From CBFHOS01 sp965657645 (GTDB lineage: Bacteria > Pseudomonadota > Alphaproteobacteria > Puniceispirillales > Puniceispirillaceae): a DNA stretch of 64,000 bases. The stretch's first letter is position 1, and every line of letters begins with the position of its first letter. A program made the position numbers and the translations under genes. The stretch is from positions 1 through 64,000 of the forward strand of contig CBFHOS010000008.1 of assembly GCA_965657645.1 (NCBI GenBank), given 5' to 3'. The notes beneath the pieces are model-generated. The model did no database searches. It was not told the DNA's origin and saw nothing but the letters and a program-made list of their open reading frames with translations. Positions 9,001 to 16,591 of this stretch are shown piece by piece.

Positions 9001-9147
9001 TTTTAGCACAAAGGCCATGTTACCATCGCAGATAACAGCAAAGTTCAGGTCAAACTCGCCATCAAGCGGCTGCAGAACGCCATCGATACCGTAATCACGG
9101 CACAGGGCCGCTTGCCAACGGATAATATTTTGCTCATGCATAGCCAT
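6091..9147 (-). CDS. Trifunctional fusion: APH/hydroxylysine-kinase-like domain, M23 peptidase, class III aminotransferase-fold phospho-lyase
   Basis: A 1018-residue protein with three intact modules. Residues about 15-340 are an aminoglycoside-phosphotransferase fold with the Brenner motif HCDANDYN (200-207) and the metal Asp in GIIDFGDM (221-228). Residues about 405-560 are an M23/LytM peptidase domain with H439xxxD443, H494 and H530xH532. Residues about 600-1018 are a class III PLP enzyme with GSEAN (691-695), HGYHGHT (716-722), DEVQTG (826-831) and PLP Lys856 in LGKPIGNG. In animals the kinase (HYKK) and PLP phospho-lyase (PHYKPL/ETNPPL) act in sequence on hydroxylysine or phosphoethanolamine, and fused bacterial homologues are known. 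The role of the M23 module is unclear. The ATG follows AGGTGAG. The AGCS symporter lies downstream. The exact substrate is unknown. Confidence 0.88.
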   Translation of the reverse strand: MAMHEQNIIRWQAALCRDYGIDGVLQPLDGEFDLNFAVICDGNMAFVLKIMRPDCDPQLVEMQIDALHQIAKNAPDLAVPRVIDTIGGASFVRWDDDAGSIAWVISALPGVTLGTVGAYDPALIHQIGRNLGTLTNALKGFDHPHLTRDFKWHPLQPHWIEDHLDVIVDGELKSQITDIIQNFKKNIEPKILTKDHTAIHCDANDYNLLVTRSVEAWALSGIIDFGDMTSAPAICDLATAAAYLVLGQERPLEVLSRFVAGYHETHPLKPDDLELIFSLMLTRLAVSVVNSAMMKKIRPDDDYMVISEAPALAFLAMARDISPVIVLGRLRLAIGLEIVLNANRVGDWLVQNKSEFAPLFGPEIQPSLGDAPRCSCAIGDSVMPVNPTAISMDEAVRLVPEAIGNRIPHVGHYLEPRLVYTEPAFFLGAHALDGRRTMHLGIDVFMPAGASLFAPYEGIIVAAINRPQRLDYGGVVIMAHETSDGDAFYSLYGHLDPASIADLETGQHIAKGETFAALGDVAVNGGWQPHVHFQISVSLTHFGDARDHDWPGVGDADDVDYAAALYPNPAAMLGLDPEDMLYPIDDIDDGIAARKRSFGANLKLSYTKPLQLVRGWQHYLYDERGRTHLDAYNNVPHVGHSHPRLHAIAERQLRLINTNTRYLHPAQMAFAEALQSRLPDHLTHCYFVTSGSEANELALRLARAHTGGKSMVVQDHGYHGHTTGTIDLSPYKFNGPGGDGCPDWVEIVQVADRYRGPFGYDDANAGVKYAADVDKALDRIAQKGGTLAGFIAESFPSVGGQIEPPQDYLSSVYERIRAANGLCIADEVQTGLGRLGDAYWGFETQNAMPDIVVLGKPIGNGHPIGVVVTTAEIAKSFANGMEFFSTFGGTTLACLIGAEVLQIVDDEGLQANAAERGRQLLDGFSLLKDKYDIIGDVRGRGLFLGIELVKDQNDKTPARELAGFVANRLREYRILIGTDGPFDNVLKIRPPLTIGAQDCDFLLRKLDQVFAETILLNY

Positions 9148-9277
9148 AACTCACCTGAAACGCGCTAGCGCCAATTACGCCGGTAGACCTCAATTAAGCG
9201 ACCCTAGCAAGCCCAAACTGCGATCAACAACCCTCCCCCATTAAATGCCTAAAATGGCGCGCTTTGCAACGTCCCCT

Positions 9278-9305
9278 TTGACTATCGGCGATGACGCACT
9301 AGATA
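9278..9305 (+). promoter_or_regulatory. Possible sigma-70 type promoter of the SDR/SnoaL pair
   Basis: TTGACT (9278-9283) is separated by 16 bp from TAGATA (9300-9305), about 50 bp before the SDR start. Read by eye only. The rest of the 209-bp gap between the fusion gene and the SDR gene shows nothing else convincing. Confidence 0.35.
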
Positions 9306-9356
9306 TAGGGAACGGTACATTTGGCCGTGATGTTTAGAGTTTTTAAGAGTAACCCG

Positions 9357-10133
9357 ATGACCCATTATTTTATCACTGGCGCCAGTGCCGGCATTGGCAA
9401 GTCCATTGCGACAAAGCTATGCACCGGCGTAGCGAGCAATGATGCTGGTGATACAGCCAATCAGGTCAGCGCGGTTGCACGGCGCAAAGACCGGCTAGAC
9501 GGGCTGTCATCAGAGCTATCAAACTTCTTCGGCGTGCAAGCAGATGTCACCAACGCCGCGCAAATAGCCAAAGCCATAGACGCCAGCATTGCCAAATACG
9601 GGCCAATCAATGTCGCCATTTTGAACGCAGGCATGTATGTACCACAAGACGGCACCAGCATTGACCCAAGTATTTACGCCACACACATGGACGTTAATTA
9701 TATGGGCGTTATCAATGCTTTGTCGGCCATTGTTCCACACATGATTAAAGTGGGTGGCGGTAAGATTGTTCTAATATCTTCGGTTGCGGGTTGGCGCGGT
9801 CTACCGCGTTCTGCCGCTTATGGACCAACAAAGGCCGCGCTGATCTCGTTAGCAGAATCACTGATGTTTGATTTACGGCCGAAAAATATCGAAATTCAGG
9901 TCATCTGCCCCGGCTTTGTCGAGAGTGAGGCAACGGCAGTGAATGATTTTGACATGCCGGGCTTGATGAGCAGTGATGCCGCCGCCGACACCATCATAAA
10001 GAGCATCGCTCTTCCCGATTTTTTGATCCATTTCCCAAAATCATTCACCCGCAAACTAGCCCTATTGCGGTGGTTACCTGATAGTTGGTATTTCAAGATC
10101 GTTGGCAAGCAAACTGGTTTTGCACAGGAGTAA
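9357..10133 (+). CDS. Short-chain dehydrogenase/reductase
   Basis: A 258-residue classical SDR. It has the dinucleotide motif TGASAGIG (about residues 7-14), NAGMY, the catalytic Ser in ISSVAGW, and the YGPTKAAL (YxxxK) pair. The PGFVESEA segment and hydrophobic C-terminal tail resemble SDRs acting on lipids or acyl chains. The ATG at 9357 gives the normal MTHYFITG start; an upstream TTG would add 12 residues without support. The next gene (SnoaL-like) begins 2 bp after its stop, so the two form an operon, convergent with the Cfa/DUF1365/FAD oxidoreductase trio. The substrate is unknown. Confidence 0.85.
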   Translation: MTHYFITGASAGIGKSIATKLCTGVASNDAGDTANQVSAVARRKDRLDGLSSELSNFFGVQADVTNAAQIAKAIDASIAKYGPINVAILNAGMYVPQDGTSIDPSIYATHMDVNYMGVINALSAIVPHMIKVGGGKIVLISSVAGWRGLPRSAAYGPTKAALISLAESLMFDLRPKNIEIQVICPGFVESEATAVNDFDMPGLMSSDAAADTIIKSIALPDFLIHFPKSFTRKLALLRWLPDSWYFKIVGKQTGFAQE

Positions 10134-10135
10134 AA

Positions 10136-10594
10136 ATGCCCAAATCAAATGATGTGGTTTCGCAATATGTAACGGCCTTTACCAGCCTGACACCTAATAA
10201 TATGGATGCGCTACTAGCCGTCGTTGATGACGACATTTTCTTTAGTGATCCATTTAACAAAACCACTGGCAAACCCGCCTTTACCGCGATTTTCGACCAT
10301 ATGTTCGAGACCTGTATTGATCCCGGCTTTGATGTCACTGACGTTGCCTATTCAGCGACAAATGACAACAAAATTGCCTATTTACGCTGGCGCATGACGG
10401 GAAAGATCAATGGCTGGCCACATACTGCGCTTGATTTTGAGGGCATGACCGAAGTCCATATCGGCGATAACGGCCTCATTAGCGCGCATATCGACCATTG
10501 GGACAGTGCCAGCCAGCTATTTGCCAAGTTACCCGTCATTGGCGCCTTGTTGCGCCCAATTATGGCACGTTTCGTGGTGAAGGTGCCGCGCTAG
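10136..10594 (+). CDS. SnoaL/NTF2-like protein
   Basis: A 152-residue cone-shaped alpha+beta-barrel protein of the SnoaL-like/NTF2 superfamily, judged from the N-terminal helix, DDDIFFSDPFN, the DHMFE and RWRMTGKI segments and the closing GMTEVHIGDNGLISAHIDHWD strand pair. The C-terminus (LLRPIMARFVVKV) is hydrophobic. A CAGGAG ribosome binding site lies in the end of the SDR gene, giving tight coupling. Family members are small isomerases, cyclases or binding proteins; no activity can be assigned here. Similar SDR plus SnoaL pairs accompany Cfa-like/DUF1365 genes in several proteobacteria. Confidence 0.8.
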   Translation: MPKSNDVVSQYVTAFTSLTPNNMDALLAVVDDDIFFSDPFNKTTGKPAFTAIFDHMFETCIDPGFDVTDVAYSATNDNKIAYLRWRMTGKINGWPHTALDFEGMTEVHIGDNGLISAHIDHWDSASQLFAKLPVIGALLRPIMARFVVKVPR

Positions 10595-10617
10595 GCCCTC
10601 GCCGCTGCTAGGCGTGA

Positions 10618-11808
10618 TTATTTATGCGTTAACAAGATTTGCTTCACGTCGATCATACCGGCGCGAAAACCACCTTCACAATAGGCTAGATACAGCTCCC
10701 ACATACGTTTGAAGCGATCATCGAACTTGCCTTTTGCCAATTGCGGCCATGCCGCGTTAAAGCGTGTGCGCCATTCGGCCAATGTGCGGGCGTAATGGAG
10801 CGCATAACCACGATCCTCAACCAGCTTGAGACCAGCCGCATCAACCGGCGCGTTCAACAATTCCATCGATGGCAACATCCCACCGGGGAAAATATAACGC
10901 TGGATAAAGTCAGGCTGGGCCTTATAGGCGGCAAAGGCCTGATGATCGATGGTGATAGACTGAATCACGGCGCGTCCGCCCTTTTTGAGCAAAGACGACA
11001 CCGCGGCAAAATAGGTCGGCCAATAGGCCTCGCCAACAGCCTCGAACATCTCAATCGAGACTATCTTGTCGAATTTACCCTCAAGATCACGGTAATCAAT
11101 CAGCCGCAATTGCGCTTTATCGGATAATCCGGCTTCGGCAAGCTGTTTTTCGGCAAAATCAAATTGCTCTTTGGAAATCGTAATGCCGGTAACCTTGGCG
11201 CCAATGGTCGAGGTCACATATTTTGCAAAACCACCCCAGCCACAGCCAATCTCAAGAACATGATCGCCGGGTTGAATATCGGCCATCTCGGCTAGATGGC
11301 GATATTTATTAATCTGCGCCGCGGATAGATCATCGTCTTCCCCTTCAAATACAGCCGATGAATAGGTCATCGTGCCATCCAGCCACGCGGCATAGAAATC
11401 ATTGCCGAGATCGTAATGGTAGGAGATGTTTTTCGCCGAACCGGATTTGTTATTACGGCGCATATAATGAAACAGGCGGAGGCCATTTTTGCGCAGAAAG
11501 CCTGCTTTTAGCTGACTATCGATATATTCGTCATGCAACACCGCTAGCTCGATCAGGGACGGCAAATCATTGCTGCTCGCCTCGCCATCCATAACCGCCT
11601 CACAAAAGCCCATCTTGCCATTGCGCATGATCCGCGTCATCGCATTCATCGAATGCAGATGCAAATGGGCGGCTGGACCGGCTTCGGGCCCGTTAAAATT
11701 ATGCTCCTCGCCATTGGGTAGGATCAAATGAACACTGCCAAATTGGATACGGGAGACCACTTTGATCAAAAATTGAGCCCGCTTACGGTCGAAAAAACCT
11801 AACTTCAT
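10618..11808 (-). CDS. Cyclopropane-fatty-acid synthase-like SAM methyltransferase
   Basis: A 396-residue member of the Cfa family, which adds a methylene or methyl group from S-adenosylmethionine to the double bond of phospholipid acyl chains. It shows YHYDLGNDFY (132-141), the SAM loop VLEIGCGWGGF (about 186-196), SIEMFEAVGEAYWP and the YIFPGGMLPS segment. The ATG at 11808 gives the start used here; a TTG two codons earlier sits better behind GAGGG and is possible. It is the last gene of the FAD oxidoreductase-DUF1365-Cfa operon. In that context the product may be a methylated or furan fatty acid rather than a simple cyclopropane (inference). Confidence 0.87.
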   Translation of the reverse strand: MKLGFFDRKRAQFLIKVVSRIQFGSVHLILPNGEEHNFNGPEAGPAAHLHLHSMNAMTRIMRNGKMGFCEAVMDGEASSNDLPSLIELAVLHDEYIDSQLKAGFLRKNGLRLFHYMRRNNKSGSAKNISYHYDLGNDFYAAWLDGTMTYSSAVFEGEDDDLSAAQINKYRHLAEMADIQPGDHVLEIGCGWGGFAKYVTSTIGAKVTGITISKEQFDFAEKQLAEAGLSDKAQLRLIDYRDLEGKFDKIVSIEMFEAVGEAYWPTYFAAVSSLLKKGGRAVIQSITIDHQAFAAYKAQPDFIQRYIFPGGMLPSMELLNAPVDAAGLKLVEDRGYALHYARTLAEWRTRFNAAWPQLAKGKFDDRFKRMWELYLAYCEGGFRAGMIDVKQILLTHK

Positions 11809-11816
11809 TACCAAAT

Positions 11817-12605
11817 CTACCCTCTTCTAACTTCCTGTGCCTTAGACCAAACCTTGGGCGGTTCGGGACGCCGAAAGAAAGGAACTTTCTTCATCCATAA
11901 TTTAGCGGCTTCAAGGTGAATTGAAACCAGTGGGCGGAGGGGCCATTGCCCTGTTTTCACCAGAGATTTGAGCACCCCGACATTTGTAAGCGGTTCGACA
12001 TCACCGCGCAATGTTGCTGTTAATTGTGGCTTACCATCCGCCAAATACCGCATCAGCACACGGATAGGCTGATCGTTATTTGCCTTTATTTTCAAACGAT
12101 ATTCACCCGTTAACGGAAAAAACGGCGATACATGCAATAGCTTGGCACTCTCTAGGATAGCACCATTGGCCTCGACCGTTCCAATATAGGAATGCATGTC
12201 GCCAAAAGTATTTCTAACCTCATAGATATAAAGCCGGTCACGGCCATCGCGATCCCGCAAGACATAGACAGACACCGGATTAAAGGCCAATCCCAATATC
12301 CGTGGGAAGGTCAATAGATGCACCGAATTTATGGTAACATCAGGGATCAATTCCGCCGCCATTTTGCGGGCGTAGCTATTCAAAGATTGCGGCGGCATGG
12401 TTGATTTGAAATTAGGCCCGTAATCACCCTCAAAAAAGGACAAGAGGTTAAAACGCCCTATCGAAAATAACGCAGAAAGCTTGTTTGCCGCCGGTAAATT
12501 ATCGAGGTCTAGCCATATCGAAAGGCCACGACGCGCCAGAAAATGCGATGGCGCGCCGTGCCGCGTGTGATTTATAATCGATGGGACCAGACTACATGCT
12601 GGCAT
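11817..12605 (-). CDS. DUF1365 family protein
   Basis: A 262-residue DUF1365 protein, recognised by RHGAPSHFLARRGLSIWLDL near the start, FPRILGLAFNPVSVYVLRD, EVRNTFGD and FHVSPFFPLTGEYRL-like segments (HVSPFFP, YRLKI). The family has no settled activity but nearly always travels with an FAD amine-oxidase-like protein and a Cfa-type methyltransferase, as here. Its ATG touches the stop codon of the upstream oxidoreductase (TAG then ATG), and its own stop is 8 bp before the Cfa start, so all three are translated from one message. Confidence 0.87.
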   Translation of the reverse strand: MPACSLVPSIINHTRHGAPSHFLARRGLSIWLDLDNLPAANKLSALFSIGRFNLLSFFEGDYGPNFKSTMPPQSLNSYARKMAAELIPDVTINSVHLLTFPRILGLAFNPVSVYVLRDRDGRDRLYIYEVRNTFGDMHSYIGTVEANGAILESAKLLHVSPFFPLTGEYRLKIKANNDQPIRVLMRYLADGKPQLTATLRGDVEPLTNVGVLKSLVKTGQWPLRPLVSIHLEAAKLWMKKVPFFRRPEPPKVWSKAQEVRRG

Positions 12606-13907
12606 CTAGGCGATCTCCCGCTCGCGTTCGGTTACGTTGGAATATCCATCGACCGCGCTGTCCCACGGTATCGTAGCGCCCAATGTCTTGGCAATCGCAA
12701 TCGCCGATTTCAAACCATCCTCATGAAACCCGTACCCTGTCCATGCCCCCGCAAAAAACAAATGATCACGTCCCTGTATCTCAGCCAATCTTGATTGAGC
12801 GGCAATGGCCTCCTCATCAAAAATCGGATGCTCATAGAGAAATGTGCCGTGAACCAAGGCTGGGTCAGGCTCGATATGCGGGTTTAGGGTTTCATATAGC
12901 GGATATTTCTCCTCAATCGATTGTAACCGGTTCATCCAGTAAGTGAGGCATAATTCGCCTCCCGTGCTGGGTCCGGTGAGGTAGTTCCATGCCGCCCACG
13001 TCGCACGGCGGCGCGGCATAAGCCGTTCATCTGAATGCAGAACAGCGCGGTTTTCCTGAAACTTAAAGCAAGAAAGGATTTCGTTCTCGGCCGCGGTCGG
13101 ATCAGTAATCAACCCCAGCGATTGATCAGCATGGGCGGCCATAATAACCTTGTCGAACCAGACATCACCCTGCCCCTCGATCGACAGGATAACCCCGCCT
13201 TGGTCGCGTTTTATGCCGGTGATATTCGTTGATAGATGAATGGATTTACCAAGCGCGGCAACGATCCGATTCACATATTGGCGCGATCCCCCTTTAACCG
13301 TGCGCCATTGCGGCCGGTCGATAAAGTTCAACAGCTTGTGGTTTTCCAAAAACCGCATGAACGACCGAATGGGGAAATCGAGCATCATCGATGATGTACA
13401 GGACCAAATGGCGGCGCTCATCGGCAATAGATGGTCCTCGACAAAAGCGGTGCCATATCCCTCACGCTGGATAAAATCGCGCAAAGTCTCGTCCGCCGGC
13501 CCGTTATAGGCCTGTTTTGGAGCGCGCTTATAAAACCGGACCAGATCATACAGCATCGACCAATAACGCGGGCGCAACAGATTGGATGGCTGGGCCAGCA
13601 ATCCGGCTACTGATCCTTCATATTCGCTGGCACCATCATCCAGAGACACGCCAAAACTCATATCGGTGTTTTGCGTGGGGACGTCCAGAACCCGAAACAA
13701 TTCGATTAAATTTGGATAGTTTAGGGGATTATAGACGATAAAGCCCGTATCTACCGGTACCTTTACGCCGTCAAAATCCGCATCAACAGTATGGCTATGT
13801 CCACCAATTCGATCTGCATTTTCAAACAAATGAACTTCGGCAACATCCTTTAACAAAAAGGCCGCCCCAAGGCCGGAAATTCCCGATCCAACAACCGCTA
13901 CACGCAT
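12606..13907 (-). CDS. FAD-dependent amine-oxidase-like oxidoreductase
   Basis: A 433-residue flavoprotein with the Rossmann motif GSGISGLGAAF (7-17), the acidic ribose-binding segment HLFENADRIGGHSHT, and the C-terminal FAD motif DHLFFAGAWTGYGFHEDGLKSA. It belongs to the NAD/FAD-binding group always paired with DUF1365 and Cfa-like proteins, and presumably desaturates or oxidises acyl chains (inference). It is the first gene of the operon; the 188-bp divergent gap to galM is AT-rich and must hold both promoters, but no sigma-factor site could be called. No rpoE/chrR genes, which accompany this set in some relatives, lie in the window. Confidence 0.85.
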   Translation of the reverse strand: MRVAVVGSGISGLGAAFLLKDVAEVHLFENADRIGGHSHTVDADFDGVKVPVDTGFIVYNPLNYPNLIELFRVLDVPTQNTDMSFGVSLDDGASEYEGSVAGLLAQPSNLLRPRYWSMLYDLVRFYKRAPKQAYNGPADETLRDFIQREGYGTAFVEDHLLPMSAAIWSCTSSMMLDFPIRSFMRFLENHKLLNFIDRPQWRTVKGGSRQYVNRIVAALGKSIHLSTNITGIKRDQGGVILSIEGQGDVWFDKVIMAAHADQSLGLITDPTAAENEILSCFKFQENRAVLHSDERLMPRRRATWAAWNYLTGPSTGGELCLTYWMNRLQSIEEKYPLYETLNPHIEPDPALVHGTFLYEHPIFDEEAIAAQSRLAEIQGRDHLFFAGAWTGYGFHEDGLKSAIAIAKTLGATIPWDSAVDGYSNVTEREREIA

Positions 13908-14095
13908 TATATATCCCTATTAACCAAGCCGTTATCTAGTTTTGTTTTCAAGATAATAGCCTAAACTTAAGTTATCACTAAACTATAAGTGAAGATGCTA
14001 GCTATTGTTAGCCCTTACCGTGTCTCATCGGGTATAATAAACACGGACACGCGTATTATATATGCTGGCTGGCTTATCTTTCTGTGGAGTAATGA

Positions 14096-15082
14096 ATGAT
14101 CAAAACTGTTGGGATTGCGCGTGACAATACTGACGTTCAGTCTATTGATATTTGGCAAGATGGGTTATCCGCGACGGTGTTGACTTGGGGGGCGGTACTC
14201 CAAGATTTGCGCCTTGTTGGGCATAATCTGCCGTTGGTTCTTGGCTTTCCAAAATTCAAACATTACCCACGCTATTCGCCATCTTTTGGCGCAATGGTTG
14301 GGCGTTACGCCAATCGGATAAACCGAGGGCAGGCACGAATCGATGGACAGACGCACCAGCTCGACACCAATTACCTCGGCAAGCATTGCCTGCATGGCGG
14401 CACAGTTAATTATGGCAACCAATGTTGGGACATCATCGATCACGAACATAATTTTGTCACCCTTGGCCTCAGCGATCCGGATGGGATGATGGGGTTCCCC
14501 GGTGAATGTGCCGTGACCTGTCGTTATGAGATCAAAGCGAAGAATATTCTTGCGATTACCGTTGAGGCAACCACCACCCAGACAACCATTTTTAATCCGG
14601 CCCATCACAGCTATTTCTCGCTCGATGACCGCAATGATATTCGCGGCCATCATCTTTGTATTGCGGCCGAACATTACTTGCCAACGGACGCCGAATTGAT
14701 CCCGACTGGCGAGATTGCGGCTGTAGCCAATACAGGTTTTGATTTTCGGGAAATGCGCGAAATCGGTGACAATGCCATCGACCATAATTACTGCATTGGC
14801 GAGGCACGCGGGACACCGCGGCCGGTGGCTACGTTAAACAGCCCCTATTCCGGTATTAGCATGGAAGTAACAACCACCGAGCCCGGCCTCCAGCTTTATA
14901 CTGGTCATAAATTGGGCCCGCCAGTCAGGGGGCACATAAAGCCGCTTTACCGCGCTTTTTCGGGGGTATGCCTAGAGCCGCAAATCTGGCCAGATGCGCC
15001 CAACCACGACCATTTTCCATCAGCCGAATTGACACCAGATCAGCGCTATATTCAGCAAACCGAATTTTGTTTCACCAAGTAA
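14096..15082 (+). CDS. galM: Aldose 1-epimerase (mutarotase)
   Basis: A 328-residue galactose-mutarotase fold enzyme interconverting alpha and beta anomers of aldoses. Present are GRYANRINRGQ, HCLHGG, the catalytic His region NPAHHSYFSL, GLQLYTGH and the C-terminal CLEPQIWPDAPNH with the catalytic Glu. The start ATG follows GGAG; a second ATG four bases earlier is in another frame. It stands alone, divergent from the FAD oxidoreductase operon and 79 bp before an aldo-keto reductase that may be co-transcribed. Confidence 0.92.
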   Translation: MIKTVGIARDNTDVQSIDIWQDGLSATVLTWGAVLQDLRLVGHNLPLVLGFPKFKHYPRYSPSFGAMVGRYANRINRGQARIDGQTHQLDTNYLGKHCLHGGTVNYGNQCWDIIDHEHNFVTLGLSDPDGMMGFPGECAVTCRYEIKAKNILAITVEATTTQTTIFNPAHHSYFSLDDRNDIRGHHLCIAAEHYLPTDAELIPTGEIAAVANTGFDFREMREIGDNAIDHNYCIGEARGTPRPVATLNSPYSGISMEVTTTEPGLQLYTGHKLGPPVRGHIKPLYRAFSGVCLEPQIWPDAPNHDHFPSAELTPDQRYIQQTEFCFTK

Positions 15083-15161
15083 AACATTTATCTGTTCAAA
15101 TTGGCCCTAGCTGGGCTACCACATCTTCACCGCGTTTGCATGACCGGTTTCGGAGGACATA

Positions 15162-16208
15162 ATGCTCTATAATAAACTTGGCACAACTGACATTGATATC
15201 AGCGCCCTATGCCTTGGCTCTATGACGTGGGGAACACAAAATAGTTTTGCCGAAGGTCATGCACAGATCGACATGGCACTGGATCACGGCGTAAACATTA
15301 TCGACACCGCGGAGATGTATCCAAGCACCCCTCTGTCAAAAGCCACACAGGGCGATACCGAGCGGGTTATTGGCGAATGGGTGGCCAAATCTGGACGCCG
15401 CAGTGATGTTATCATCGCCACCAAAGTTGCCGGTGAAGGCTATGCCAATGTTCGCGATGGCGCGTCGATCTCGCCTGAAACAATTGTCGCGGCGGTTGAG
15501 GCATCGCTTAAATCACTGCAAACCGATTACATTGATCTATACCAGCTGCATTGGCCTAATCGCGGATCCTACATGTTCCGCAAAAACTGGTTCTACGATC
15601 CGACCACACAGAATAAACAGGAATTTCTCGAGCATATCGCAGAGATTCTGGAATGCCTGCAAGAGCTTGTTACTGCTGGCAAAATTCGCCATATCGGCCT
15701 ATCTAACGAGAGCGCATGGGGAACCGCGCAATGGCTACGGCAATCAGAGGATAAGGGGCTTCCGAGGGTGATGACCATCCAGAACGAATATAGCCTGTTA
15801 TGCCGCCTTTATGACACTGATCTGGCCGAACTTAGCCATAATGAGAATGTTGGCCTGCTCGCCTTCTCGCCGCTTGCATGCGGCCTATTGACCGGTAAAT
15901 ACAGCCCGGAAAACAGTCCGGCGGACTCTCGGCGGGACATCTCGTCCGATGATTTAGGTGGACGCACAACCGCACGTGTTTGGCCCGCCATTGATGCCTA
16001 TATGGGGATTGCCAAGCGGCACGGTTTGAATCTGGTGCAGATGGCATTGGCCTTTGCCCGCATGCGGCCCTTTATGGCGTCTGTGATTTTTGGGGCCACC
16101 ACGCTGGACCAGTTAGAGGTGGCTTTGGGCGCGGCTGACTTGATGTTATCAAACGAAGTCATGGCCGATATTGAAAAAGCCCATAAGGCCCACCCGATGC
16201 CGTTTTAA
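15162..16208 (+). CDS. Tas-like NADP-dependent aldo-keto reductase
   Basis: A 348-residue AKR of the Tas subgroup. The catalytic tetrad Asp/Tyr (DTAEMYP), Lys (ATKVAG) and His (LYQLHWPNR) is in place, and the long FRKNWFYDPTT loop after LHWP is typical of Tas proteins. The C-terminal NADPH-binding helix region (SVIFGATTLDQLEVAL) is intact. GGAGG lies 9 bp before the ATG. The substrate is not known; a general carbonyl-detoxifying role is likely. It is followed 40 bp later by the DUF952 gene in the same direction. Confidence 0.88.
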   Translation: MLYNKLGTTDIDISALCLGSMTWGTQNSFAEGHAQIDMALDHGVNIIDTAEMYPSTPLSKATQGDTERVIGEWVAKSGRRSDVIIATKVAGEGYANVRDGASISPETIVAAVEASLKSLQTDYIDLYQLHWPNRGSYMFRKNWFYDPTTQNKQEFLEHIAEILECLQELVTAGKIRHIGLSNESAWGTAQWLRQSEDKGLPRVMTIQNEYSLLCRLYDTDLAELSHNENVGLLAFSPLACGLLTGKYSPENSPADSRRDISSDDLGGRTTARVWPAIDAYMGIAKRHGLNLVQMALAFARMRPFMASVIFGATTLDQLEVALGAADLMLSNEVMADIEKAHKAHPMPF

Positions 16209-16247
16209 GTAAAGCTAAACCAGAACAACAGTCATTTAGGTAACATC

Positions 16248-16589
16248 ATGTCAGAGACTATCTATAAGATTTGCCCGTCAGACATCTGGCAGGAGGCCGA
16301 AGCAGCAGGAAAATTTACTGGCGCTGGCATTGATATTGCCGATGGGTTTATTCATTTCTCAACAGCGGCACAGGCCGGCGAGACAGCTCGGCTCCATTTT
16401 CATGGCAAGAGCGGATTGGTGCTGGTGAGTGTCAACACGGCAAGCCTAGAGATAAAATGGGAAGCATCACGCGGCGGCGCATTGTTCCCGCACCTATATG
16501 GTGATTTGCCAATGAGCGCGGTCATCGCCGTAACCCCAATGCCATTGGACGATAATGACGTGCCGCAGATACCAGAAAATCTGGAATAG
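16248..16589 (+). CDS. DUF952 family protein
   Basis: A 113-residue DUF952 protein. Diagnostic segments are IYKICPSDIWQEA, FTGAGIDIADGFIHFSTAAQ, ETARLHF and KWEASRGGALFPHLYGDLP. The family adopts an ADP-ribosyltransferase-like fold and often sits next to a dihydroorotate dehydrogenase gene in alphaproteobacteria, but not here. Function unknown. Its stop is 2 bp from the stop of the convergent hydroxylase gene. Confidence 0.85.
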   Translation: MSETIYKICPSDIWQEAEAAGKFTGAGIDIADGFIHFSTAAQAGETARLHFHGKSGLVLVSVNTASLEIKWEASRGGALFPHLYGDLPMSAVIAVTPMPLDDNDVPQIPENLE

Positions 16590-16591
16590 GG

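Noticed and set aside
13920..13934. TTAA-N7-GTTA, near-match to a CtrA box before the FAD oxidoreductase gene
   Set aside because: One base off consensus and so close to the start codon that it probably lies in the leader; too weak to claim.
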